NCBI GenBank assembly: GCA_964638595.1
Contig: CAZWYU010000058.1
Location: 1-6,102, forward strand
Source: CAZWQR01 sp964638595
Lineage (GTDB): Bacteria > Patescibacteriota > Minisyncoccia > Minisyncoccales > PEYH01
Direction of reading: 5' to 3'
Length of the DNA: 6,102 bases
Shown: positions 1 to 5,865 of the stretch, piece after piece
Layout of the letters: each line of letters begins with the position of its first letter
Position numbering within the stretch: position 1 is the stretch's first letter
Notes under the pieces: generated by a model
Told to the model about the DNA's origin: nothing
Database searches by the model: none
Seen by the model: only the letters and a program-made list of their open reading frames with translations
Translations under genes and position numbers: made by a program

Positions 1-36
1 ACCAGAATTCAGTGCGGGACTTCTATCGAATTATGA
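1..36 (+). CDS. 3' end of an unidentified upstream gene (partial)
   Basis: Reading from base 1 gives eleven codons (TRIQCGTSIEL) followed by TGA at 34-36. This stop overlaps the preferred tpiA start at 33-35 in an ATGA arrangement, the commonest overlap between translationally coupled bacterial genes. That overlap is the only support: eleven residues are too few to identify a family, and one other frame is also open across the edge. A glycolytic neighbour would fit known gene orders around tpiA, but the visible residues do not show this. Confidence 0.35.
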   Translation, partial: TRIQCGTSIEL

Positions 37-773
37 ACAAACCATTTATTATTGCAAATTGGAAATGTAATCCTCAAACCTCCGAAAAAGCCCACAAACT
101 TTTTTCTGATATTAAAAAGAGTCTACCAAAAAAACTAAGGGCAAAAATAGTAATTTGTCCTCCTTTTATTTTTTTACCACAGCTAGTGCATAGAAAAATT
201 GCTATTGGTGCTCAAGATTGCTTTTATAAATCAGGTACCTATACGGGAGAGATTTCAGCAGTAATGCTTAAAAAGTTGGGAGTTAAATATGTTATAATTG
301 GTCATAGCGAAAGGAGAGCCCTGAAAGAAACAGACAGTCTTATCAATCAAAAGATAAGGTCAGCATTAGGGCAAAATCTAAAACCTGTTTTTTGTGTTGG
401 AGAAAGCCAAGCCGATAAGGAAAAAAACAAGACCTCTCAAAAGCTCAAAAAACAAATTCAAAAAGGACTCAAGGGTATTTCCCTTAAAGATATTTCTAAA
501 GTTATTATTGCTTATGAACCAATCTGGGCTATTGGTAGTGGCAAGCCATGCCAGGCCGAAGAAGTAATGGTTATAAAACTTTTAATTAGAAGTTACTTAA
601 GAGAACTTTTTTCTAAAAAGGAGGCAGAAAAAGTAAAAATTCTATATGGTGGAAGTTTAAATAGTAAAAATGCTTTGTCTTATACAGAAGAAGCAAAAAC
701 AGATGGACTTTTAGTAGGGGGGGCATCTCTAAAGTCTAAAGAATTTATTGCCATTTTAAAGCTTTTTTGTTAG
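33..773 (+). CDS. tpiA: Triosephosphate isomerase
   Basis: Cytosolic glycolytic enzyme that interconverts dihydroxyacetone phosphate and glyceraldehyde 3-phosphate. With the start at 33 the protein has 246 residues, close to the usual 250, and begins MNKPFIIANWKCN, matching the family N-terminus. The longer start at 12 would add seven residues before the first beta strand and lose the ATGA overlap with the upstream stop, so I prefer 33. All active-site parts are visible: N9 and catalytic K11 in NWK, GAQD near 59-62, catalytic H91 in IGHSERR, catalytic E162 in AYEPIWAIGSG (the phosphate-gripping loop 6), YGGS at 205-208, and the phosphate-binding GG at 229-230. It looks intact and functional. 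There is no Shine-Dalgarno sequence, so translation may depend on coupling to the upstream gene. It is first in a run of closely spaced genes ending with alaS. Confidence 0.96.
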   Translation: MNKPFIIANWKCNPQTSEKAHKLFSDIKKSLPKKLRAKIVICPPFIFLPQLVHRKIAIGAQDCFYKSGTYTGEISAVMLKKLGVKYVIIGHSERRALKETDSLINQKIRSALGQNLKPVFCVGESQADKEKNKTSQKLKKQIQKGLKGISLKDISKVIIAYEPIWAIGSGKPCQAEEVMVIKLLIRSYLRELFSKKEAEKVKILYGGSLNSKNALSYTEEAKTDGLLVGGASLKSKEFIAILKLFC

Positions 774-782
774 CATTAAACA

Positions 783-1289
783 ATGGAAAAAGAGATTCAT
801 CAAGGTATTTTTTTTAATCCTACAAAAGGCAATATTAGTTTTGATAATGTTTTGGAAGAAATTTTCTCTTATATTAGAGAAGAACCAAAATATAACTATG
901 AAATTATTGTAGGTTGCGATTCCTCTTCATCAGAAGAGCCTTCTTTTCCTATTGCCATTGTTGTTTTGAGAAAGGGAGCTGGCGGTAGATTTTTCTTAAA
1001 AAAGGTTAAATACCATAAAAAAAGATTTTATAATCTCCATCAAAGAATACTGGAAGAAGTTTTGCTTTCTTGCAAATTAGCTCTAAAATTGAGAGATGCT
1101 ATCAAAGAAGAAAGTTTGAAAGAAGATTTGAAGTATGATTTTAAATATATTCATGCCGATGTTGGCGCCAATGGTGCCACTAAAGATATGATAAAAGAGG
1201 TGGTTGGCTTAATTAAAGGCAATGGATTTGAGGCAAAAATAAAACCAGAAGCTTATGCTGCTACCGTTGTAGCAGATAGGTTTAGTTAA
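783..1289 (+). CDS. YkuK/DUF458-family RNase H-like protein
   Basis: 168-residue soluble protein resembling the YkuK group (DUF458, RNase H-like fold) first seen in Bacillus. The family landmarks are present: an N-terminal segment with FFNPTKGNISF (10-20), a VGCDSS strand whose D46 matches the first RNase H acidic residue, a helix with ILEEV (E91/E92) as second acidic candidates, HADVGANGATKDMI with D126, and the C-terminal AYAATVVADRFS with D165. The set of acidic residues suggests a metal-dependent nuclease site, but the substrate and cellular role of this family are not established to my knowledge, so no specific function is assigned. It starts 9 nt after tpiA with no recognisable ribosome-binding site, suggesting co-transcription. 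The length is about normal for the family and nothing appears truncated. Confidence 0.85.
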   Translation: MEKEIHQGIFFNPTKGNISFDNVLEEIFSYIREEPKYNYEIIVGCDSSSSEEPSFPIAIVVLRKGAGGRFFLKKVKYHKKRFYNLHQRILEEVLLSCKLALKLRDAIKEESLKEDLKYDFKYIHADVGANGATKDMIKEVVGLIKGNGFEAKIKPEAYAATVVADRFS

Positions 1290-1312
1290 TATGAAAAAAT
1301 TTAATGACTTAA

Positions 1313-1329
1313 AAATTAATAGTTAATTT
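1313..1329. repeat. Short AT-only inverted repeat between two genes
   Basis: AAATTAA, a TAG centre, then TTAATTT form a perfect 7-bp dyad in the 46-nt spacer before the membrane-protein gene. With no GC pairs it would be a weak hairpin. It could be an operator or chance in AT-rich DNA; no good promoter lies next to it. Confidence 0.25.
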
Positions 1330-1335
1330 AAATAT

Positions 1336-2034
1336 ATGAAAAAGCTTATTGAAATAAATCAACTAATTAAAAATACTTGGGAAATTTACAAGAAAAACTT
1401 CTGGAATTATTGTGGCATTATCCTTGTACCAATAGGCATAAATATTTTAGCTCTTGTTATTATTTTAATTTCTGGTGTTGGCGGTTTCTATTTTTGGGAG
1501 GCCGGAGGAGGCTTTATTTTTATTTTGATTTCTTTGATTGTTTATTTTACATTGATTGTATCTCATATGTGGGGAGTAACCGCTTTGACTTATGCTGTTG
1601 TCAGCGATCACAAGATTGGTATTTTTGAAAGTTTTAAAAAATCAAAACACTTAATTCTTTCATTTTTTTGGATTGGAATTTTAACAACCTTGGCTGTGTC
1701 TCTTGGTTTTATCTTGCTTATTATTCCAGGAATTATTTTTGCAATTTGGTTTCAGTTTTCAACATATATTTTAATTAAAGAAAATAAAAAAGGCACCCAA
1801 GCCCTTAGTTCTAGTAGAAAATTAGTTGAAGGTTATTGGTGGTCAGTTTTTGGCCGTATCGTCGTTTCTATTATAATTGGTTTTTTAATTTCTTTTGTCT
1901 GTGGAATTGTTCCTTTTATAGGAAGTTTTTTAGCTGTTGTATTATTGTATCCTTTTACAATTATTTATTCTTATTTGATTTATAAAAATATTAAGGAGAT
2001 TAAACAACCTAAAGTAGCAGGAATAGTTAGCTAG
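1336..2034 (+). CDS. Polytopic membrane protein, GPDPase-membrane/YciC-like
   Basis: 232-residue integral membrane protein with about six hydrophobic segments (roughly 24-47, 57-74, 76-90, 106-147 as a long hairpin, 170-192 and 195-216). A short amphipathic N-terminus ends IYKKNFW (17-23). The most telling stretch is LLIIPGIIFAIWF (127-139) followed by a loop with KGTQALSSSRKLVEGYWWSVFG (152-173). This 'IPGI...A...S..LV.G..W..F' pattern is typical of the membrane domain found in glycerophosphodiester phosphodiesterases and in YciC/DUF975-type proteins. There is no catalytic phosphodiesterase domain, so enzymatic activity is not implied and the role is unknown. It follows the YkuK-like gene after a 46-nt AT-only spacer and ends 3 nt before alaS, so it is probably co-transcribed with alaS. 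Start: the ATG opens an amphipathic helix and no earlier in-frame ATG is plausible. Confidence 0.8.
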   Translation: MKKLIEINQLIKNTWEIYKKNFWNYCGIILVPIGINILALVIILISGVGGFYFWEAGGGFIFILISLIVYFTLIVSHMWGVTALTYAVVSDHKIGIFESFKKSKHLILSFFWIGILTTLAVSLGFILLIIPGIIFAIWFQFSTYILIKENKKGTQALSSSRKLVEGYWWSVFGRIVVSIIIGFLISFVCGIVPFIGSFLAVVLLYPFTIIYSYLIYKNIKEIKQPKVAGIVS

Positions 2035-2037
2035 GAT

Positions 2038-3762
2038 ATGAAGTCAAGCCAATTAAGAAAAAAATTTTTAAACTTTTTTGAAGAAAAAGGGCATAAAATT
2101 GTTCCTTCTTCTTCTTTAGTTACCAATGACCCATCTGTTCTTTTTACTACCGCGGGAATGCAACAATTTAAGCCTTATTTTATAGAAGGTGACTCTCTCT
2201 TTGGAAACAGAGTTGTTAGTATTCAAAAATGTTTGAGAACTTCAGATATTGAAAAAGTAGGAGATGAGAGCCATTTAACCTTTTTTGAAATGCTTGGCAA
2301 TTTTAGTTTTAATGATTATTTTAAGGAAGAAACTATAAAATGGGCAATTGAATTTTTAACAGAAGAAATTGGCTTGGAAAAAGAAAGACTTTGGTTTACA
2401 TACTTCAAGGGAGAAGGTAAAATAGAAAAAGACAAAGAAGTAGGGGAGATTTTTAGAAAATTAGAGATTAATAAAAAAAGAATAGTTGCTCTTGGACGAG
2501 AGGAAAATTTTTGGGGTCCTACTGGAAAGGAAGGGCCCTGCGGTCCGACTGTTGAAATACATTACGATTTAAAACCAGAGAAAAATTGTAAATTATCTCC
2601 TAATTGCGACCGCTTTATGGAAGTATGGAATCTTGTTTTTAATCAATATTATCAGGATGAAGATAATAATTTAAGTCCTTTAAAATATAGAGGCATTGAT
2701 ACTGGTTTGGGACTTGAGCGTTTGACGCTAATTTGCCAAAATAAAGAAAATATTTTTGAAACAGACCTTTTTGAAAATTTGTTTGACAATATAAAGGAAG
2801 CTAATGATTATAGTTCTAGAATTTTAGCTGACCATATTAAAGCAGTAGTTTTTCTAACAGCGGAAAATATTGTCCCAGAAAAAATAGGACAGGGATATAT
2901 TTTAAGACGTCTTTTAAGAAGAGCCGTAAGAGAAAAGGAAAAAAATAAAGACAAAGATATTTCTTTAATAGAATTAGCCAAGAAGGTTATTAAACTATAT
3001 AAAGATATTTATCCGGAACTTTTAACAAAGCAAGCTCAAATTTTGAATATTATTGAAAAAGAAGAAGAAGCTTTTGCTAAATCTCTTAAAGAAGGAATTA
3101 AGCAATTTAATAAAGCGGTTTTTTTAAAGACAGGAATATTAAGCGGAAAGGACGCTTTTAGGCTTTATGAGACCTATAGTTTGCCATTGGAAATAATAGA
3201 AGAATTAGCTAAGAAGAAGGGTTTCAGGGTTGATTTAGACGGTTTTAAAAGAGCCCAGGAAAAGCACAGACTGGTTTCTAGAGTAGGAGCGAGTAAAAAA
3301 TTTGGTGGCTTAGGCAAAGCAAAAAAAGAAACTGAAGCTGTTAAATTACATACAGCCACTCATTTGCTTCATGCAGTCTTAAGAAAATTTTTAGGTGAGC
3401 AAGTTAGGCAAATGGGCTCTGATATAAACAAAGAACGTCTAAGATTTGATTTCTCTTTTGATAGAAAATTGACAGATAAAGAGTTAAGAGAAATAGAATC
3501 TTTGGTTAATCAAAAAATTAAAGAAGATTTAATTGTTTGTCGTGAGGAAATGCCCCTAGAAGAAGCGATAAAAAGCGGTGCTTTATCATTTTTTAAAGAG
3601 AAATATCCAGAAAGAGTAAGCGTTTATTCAATAGGCAATTTTTCTAAGGAAATTTGTGCTGGTCCGCATGCCAAAAAAACAGGCGATTTAGGAAAATTCA
3701 AAATTATTCAGCAAAAAGCCGTTGGAGCAGGAATTCGCAGAGTAAAAGCAGTTCTGGAATAA
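2038..3762 (+). CDS. alaS: Alanyl-tRNA synthetase, compact form
   Basis: Class II synthetase that charges tRNA-Ala with alanine in the cytosol. At 574 residues it is far shorter than the roughly 875 of Escherichia coli. The aminoacylation core is complete: the motif 1 region FFEEKGHKIVPSSSLV (13-28), TTAGMQQFKP (37-46), motif 2 with CLRTSDIEKVG (65-75) and FFEMLGNFSF (82-91), GPTGKEGPCGPTVEIHYD (160-177), VWNLVFNQY (196-204) and motif 3 GIDTGLGLERL (219-229). The tRNA-recognition helices follow to about 415. The editing core is also visible, with zinc-ligand candidates H438 and H442 (HTATH) and C540 and H544 (CAGPH). Two regions are absent. One is the beta-barrel with the GGQxGD-type motif that normally precedes HTATH; only about 25 residues with a small FGGLG link bridge it. 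The other is the whole C-terminal C-Ala/DHHA1 region, since the protein ends at GIRRVKAVLE right after the editing domain. It starts 3 nt after the preceding stop. Confidence 0.95.
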   Translation: MKSSQLRKKFLNFFEEKGHKIVPSSSLVTNDPSVLFTTAGMQQFKPYFIEGDSLFGNRVVSIQKCLRTSDIEKVGDESHLTFFEMLGNFSFNDYFKEETIKWAIEFLTEEIGLEKERLWFTYFKGEGKIEKDKEVGEIFRKLEINKKRIVALGREENFWGPTGKEGPCGPTVEIHYDLKPEKNCKLSPNCDRFMEVWNLVFNQYYQDEDNNLSPLKYRGIDTGLGLERLTLICQNKENIFETDLFENLFDNIKEANDYSSRILADHIKAVVFLTAENIVPEKIGQGYILRRLLRRAVREKEKNKDKDISLIELAKKVIKLYKDIYPELLTKQAQILNIIEKEEEAFAKSLKEGIKQFNKAVFLKTGILSGKDAFRLYETYSLPLEIIEELAKKKGFRVDLDGFKRAQEKHRLVSRVGASKKFGGLGKAKKETEAVKLHTATHLLHAVLRKFLGEQVRQMGSDINKERLRFDFSFDRKLTDKELREIESLVNQKIKEDLIVCREEMPLEEAIKSGALSFFKEKYPERVSVYSIGNFSKEICAGPHAKKTGDLGKFKIIQQKAVGAGIRRVKAVLE

Positions 3763-3998
3763 AGAGACAATTATGGAAAGTATGCTGTGTGAAAAAAATA
3801 GGAAAAAAATAAAATGAGATTTTTTATAGATATAGCTTGGCAAGGAAAGTATTCAGGTTTTTTGAGCAAGGCGAGGGTTTTTTAAAAGATTTAACTATTG
3901 TTTATTGGTTTGATTTTCTTTTATTTTTTTATTTTCTATTCTGTGAGCTTAAAAAGCTTGATAATTAATAATATAGATAATTTTTAATAGTTTTAATT
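3763..3998. other. T-rich intergenic region with no convincing gene
   Basis: This 236-nt stretch between alaS and the next gene encodes no recognisable protein and does not continue the AlaRS C-terminal domain in any frame. Three small frames were examined: a 14-codon frame from ATG 3773, a 23-codon frame from ATG 3814 to TAA 3883, and an ATG-less open frame from 3813 to TAA 3966 whose second half would be very rich in Phe and Leu. A small hairpin (AGCTT, AAA, AAGCT; 3946-3958) lies near the downstream end but has no T-tract directly after it. The final 40 nt before the next gene are almost pure A and T, with TTGATA at 3958-3963 as a possible -35 but no -10 at good spacing. A promoter probably lies here but cannot be fixed from the sequence. 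Confidence 0.6.
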
Positions 3999-5273
3999 AT
4001 GCCAAAAAGAAAAATATACGATATTTTACCGCCCAACAAAAGATTAAATATTTTTAAAGGCGAGGAAGTTAAAAAAGAGGCGATTTATAAAAATAGAAGA
4101 GCTAAGATTAAAAAAAATTTTATATATATTCTTCTCTTATTTTTTTTAATTTTAGTCGTTTATTGGAATTTTTCTTCAGCCAAGAAGATTATCATTAATA
4201 TCTCTCCCCAAACCTATAAAGTTGATTTTACGGCTACCCTTAATTTTAGCACTGCTTTAGAAAAATTTTCTTTAAGTGAATTAGAGATTTCAGATCCATT
4301 GCTTCCAGCCGAGTTGATGGAAGCAGAAAGTGTTTTTAGTAAAGAATTTAACGCTTCTACGGCTCAAGATAGCCAAAAAGCTACAGGAGTAATTAAGGTT
4401 TATAATGAAGCTAACCGAAATATTACGTTAGTAGAAGGCACAAGATTTCTTTCTTCCACGGATCCAACTAGGCTTTTTCGCTCTCAAAAAAGAATTACAA
4501 TACCTAGTGGAGGAAATATAGATGTGCCGGTTATAGCCGCTGAAGCCGGTCCCGAATATAATATTAAGTCAGCCAGTTTTTCTATACCCGGTCTGCGTAA
4601 TTTTTCACCTCCCCAGCTTTACTATGATGTTTATGGAAAATCTTTTGATAAGATGATAGGTGGCACCGAGAGTGAGGTTAAAATAATTAGCAAAGATGAT
4701 ATAGAAAGGGCTCAAAAAGAGATTATAGAATGGGCAAAAGAGCGAGCAGAACAAGTTTTGAGAGAAAAGGCTGGCCAGGACTATAAAATTTTAGACAAAT
4801 CAATTGAATATGAATCCTTAGAACAGGGATTAATCGGAGCGTCTATTGGAGAGCAGAAAGATATTTTTACTTATGAAATTAAACTCAAGGCTACTACTTT
4901 GGCAGTTAAAACAGCTTATTTGCAAGAATTTGCCAGAGAGTATTTGTTATCTAGTATTCCTGCAAACAAGCAATTTGTTGAAGATAAATTAGAATTACAA
5001 TTTTTGCCGACTACTTTTGCGGTAGAAGCCCAAGCAAATGGAGTGAGTAAAGCTACCGCTGATATTTCTATCAAAGGAAAAATTTATTCTGATATTGACA
5101 AAGAAGCAATTAAAGAGATTGCTAAAGGTCGGAAGAAAAATGAAATTTTGAGATATACCATTGAAATTTATCCAGATTTAGAAAAACAGCCAAAAGTGAT
5201 TTTCAAACCATTCTGGGTTAAAAAAGCCTGCCAAGAAGATGAGAATATAGAAATTCAGATTAGTTTTGATTAG
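3999..5273 (+). CDS. Membrane-anchored baseplate-J-like protein of unknown function
   Basis: 424-residue protein with a basic cytoplasmic N-terminus (many Lys/Arg, 1-40), one transmembrane segment (about 41-56, FIYILLLFFLILVVYW) and a large extracytoplasmic part, so it is probably a type II single-pass anchor; no signal-peptidase site is evident. Residues about 127-190 (ATGVIKVYNEANRNITLVEG..., TRLFRSQKRITIPSGG..., AAEAGPEYNI) match the beta-rich pattern seen in baseplate J/gp47-like proteins, where a 'GT.. .S.DG..F' strand pair is followed by 'VPAGG...V.V.A...G..YN'. A charged helical stretch (231-258) comes next, then a mixed region ending in PFWVKKACQEDENIEIQISFD. Similar standalone anchored proteins are, from memory, common in Patescibacteria, where they are annotated only as hypothetical or baseplate-J-like. 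No phage genes surround it, so a cell-envelope role is more likely than a prophage tail. The start is supported by an immediate basic N-terminus, although no ribosome-binding site is visible. Confidence 0.75.
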   Translation: MPKRKIYDILPPNKRLNIFKGEEVKKEAIYKNRRAKIKKNFIYILLLFFLILVVYWNFSSAKKIIINISPQTYKVDFTATLNFSTALEKFSLSELEISDPLLPAELMEAESVFSKEFNASTAQDSQKATGVIKVYNEANRNITLVEGTRFLSSTDPTRLFRSQKRITIPSGGNIDVPVIAAEAGPEYNIKSASFSIPGLRNFSPPQLYYDVYGKSFDKMIGGTESEVKIISKDDIERAQKEIIEWAKERAEQVLREKAGQDYKILDKSIEYESLEQGLIGASIGEQKDIFTYEIKLKATTLAVKTAYLQEFAREYLLSSIPANKQFVEDKLELQFLPTTFAVEAQANGVSKATADISIKGKIYSDIDKEAIKEIAKGRKKNEILRYTIEIYPDLEKQPKVIFKPFWVKKACQEDENIEIQISFD

Positions 5274-5277
5274 GGTA

Positions 5278-5306
5278 TTGACTGAAAAATATAATAATGC
5301 TATGCT
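5278..5306 (+). promoter_or_regulatory. Promoter of infA, extended -10 type
   Basis: TTGACT (5278-5283) and TATGCT (5301-5306) are separated by exactly 17 nt, and TGC directly before the -10 box gives an extended -10 element. This is the best housekeeping promoter in the window. Initiation would fall near 5313, leaving only about 9 nt before the infA ATG at 5322. A TATAAT at 5290-5295 is better as a hexamer but has no -35 at workable spacing. Confidence 0.65.
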
Positions 5307-5321
5307 AACAACCAATTATAA

Positions 5322-5543
5322 ATGAGTAGTAAAAACGAAGCCAATAGGATAGAGGGAATAGTCATAGAAGCTCTACCGAGTACGACTTTTAGAGTTAAAC
5401 TTGATATAGGCAAAGAAGTGCTAGCTCATTTAGCTGGCAAATTGAGAATTCACAGAATTAAAGTTTTACCGGGAGACAGGGTAGTGGTAGAAATGGCTAA
5501 CACAGAAGACAATAGGGGAAGAATAGTTTATAGAAAGAAATAA
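5322..5543 (+). CDS. infA: Translation initiation factor IF-1
   Basis: Small S1-like OB-fold protein that binds the ribosomal A site of the 30S subunit during initiation, with IF-2 and IF-3. The 73 residues match the usual 71-73. Diagnostic stretches are EGIVIEALPSTTFRVKL (11-27), EVLAHLAGKLR (32-42), VLPGDRVVVEM (48-58) and RGRIVYR (65-71), covering the whole beta-barrel. The common KMRKNFIRI segment reads KLRIHRIKV here, a conservative change. It has its own promoter just upstream and no Shine-Dalgarno sequence; the predicted mRNA is nearly leaderless. In most bacteria infA is followed within a few bases by rpmJ, but here the two are separated by a 322-nt structured spacer. Confidence 0.97.
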   Translation: MSSKNEANRIEGIVIEALPSTTFRVKLDIGKEVLAHLAGKLRIHRIKVLPGDRVVVEMANTEDNRGRIVYRKK

Positions 5544-5562
5544 GAATATTTAAATAGTGAAA

Positions 5563-5591
5563 AAGAAGTCCCTTCTTATTCTCCTTTTTTT
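5563..5591 (+). terminator. Possible weak terminator after infA
   Basis: A perfect 6-bp stem, AAGAAG and CTTCTT with a TCC loop (5563-5577), lies 19 nt after the infA stop and is followed by a pyrimidine-rich stretch ending in seven T (5585-5591). The stem has only two GC pairs and the T-tract is not directly joined to it, so termination would be weak at best. The same bases can also form the longer imperfect arms at 5570-5590 and 5625-5645. Confidence 0.3.
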
Positions 5592-5645
5592 AAAAAAAAG
5601 ACGGGGAGTGAATCCTTTTCTTTGAAAAAGGGAGAAGAAAAAGGG
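5570..5645. repeat. Long imperfect inverted repeat downstream of infA
   Basis: The arm at about 5570-5590 (pyrimidine-rich) pairs with 5625-5645 (purine-rich) at 18 of 21 positions, and encloses the T7A8 palindrome and a small hairpin (CCTTTT 5614-5619 with AAAAGG 5626-5631, which competes for part of the same arm). Another pairing joins ATTCTCC (5578-5584) with GGA plus GAAT (5605-5613) around a two-base bulge. Several exclusive folds are therefore possible. Confidence 0.5.
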
Positions 5646-5668
5646 AGAGAAAAAATTCCTCTCTTTAA

Positions 5669-5707
5669 TCCCCCCCCTCTTTAAGAGGGAGGATAGAAGC
5701 GGGGGGA
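5669..5707. repeat. Nested C-run/G-run hairpin
   Basis: An inner perfect dyad, CCCTCTT, T, AAGAGGG (5675-5689), sits inside an outer stem TCCCCC (5669-5674) with GGGGGA (5702-5707). A 12-nt one-sided bulge (5690-5701) separates the two stems. The GC-rich outer stem stands out in AT-rich DNA and would be stable as RNA or extruded DNA. Confidence 0.55.
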
Positions 5708-5709
5708 GA

Positions 5710-5727
5710 ACCTTGATTTGTCAAGGT
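5710..5727. repeat. Perfect 7-bp hairpin upstream of the rpmJ promoter
   Basis: ACCTTGA and TCAAGGT flank a four-base TTTG loop. There is no T-tract after it on the + strand, so it is not a standard terminator in that direction. It abuts the dyad that covers the -35 region of the rpmJ promoter. Confidence 0.55.
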
Positions 5728-5745
5728 ATTTACTAAGTTAAATAC
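5726..5745. promoter_or_regulatory. Operator-like dyad over the rpmJ -35 position
   Basis: GTATTTA (5726-5732) and TAAATAC (5739-5745) form a perfect 7-bp inverted repeat with a 6-nt spacer, ending 8 nt before TATAAT. Half-site spacing of about one helical turn between centres, and the position over the -35 region, are what a dimeric repressor site would show. No candidate regulator gene is present in the window. Confidence 0.4.
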
Positions 5746-5759
5746 GCTTTCGGTATAAT
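5729..5759 (+). promoter_or_regulatory. Promoter of rpmJ
   Basis: A consensus TATAAT lies at 5754-5759. The best -35 is TTTACT (5729-5734), four of six matches but at a long 19-nt spacing, so recognition may depend mainly on the -10 box or on an activator. Initiation near 5766 would give a leader of about 100 nt before rpmJ. Confidence 0.5.
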
Positions 5760-5865
5760 TTAAAAAGCAAATTATTTAACAGAGTAAATATATATTCTTG
5801 AATTGAGAAATTTTTTTATCTGGGGAGAAAAAAATCGTAATTTACTAAATTAATTATTTTTTTTA

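Larger units (their letters stand above)
5544..5865. other. Structured non-coding spacer between infA and rpmJ
   Basis: No coding frame is supported. The first half alternates purine and pyrimidine runs that form several overlapping inverted repeats, including a T7A8 palindrome (5585-5599), C8 (5670-5677) and G6 (5701-5706). The second half holds the rpmJ promoter and about 100 nt of AT-rich leader. The individual hairpins, the dyad and the promoter are listed separately. Confidence 0.7.

Noticed and set aside
1291..1326. 11-codon frame (MKKFNDLKINS) between the YkuK-like and membrane-protein genes
   Set aside because: Too short, in AT-only spacer, without a ribosome-binding site or any family resemblance.
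1267..1332. Possible promoters before the membrane-protein gene (TTGTAG-17-TATGAA; ATGACT-17-TTTAAA)
   Set aside because: Each hexamer matches consensus at only three or four positions, which is expected by chance in such AT-rich DNA.
1377..1628. 83-codon + strand frame inside the membrane-protein gene
   Set aside because: It overlaps a recognisable membrane protein in another frame; its Cys/Phe/Tyr-rich translation is a frame shadow of hydrophobic codons.
3174..3359. 61-codon - strand frame inside alaS
   Set aside because: It lies antisense to a well-conserved coding region, resembles no family and has no start signals.
3763..3998. Detached C-terminal domain of AlaRS downstream of alaS
   Set aside because: No frame in this gap shows C-Ala/DHHA1-like sequence, and the stretch is far shorter than that domain plus linker.
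3999..5273. Prophage or contractile injection system based on the baseplate-J-like domain
   Set aside because: The protein has a membrane anchor and there are no tail, sheath, tube, capsid or integrase genes nearby.
5290..5295. TATAAT upstream of infA as the -10 box
   Set aside because: The TTGACT at 5278 is only 6 nt away and no other -35 fits; TATGCT at 5301 has the right spacing and an extended -10.
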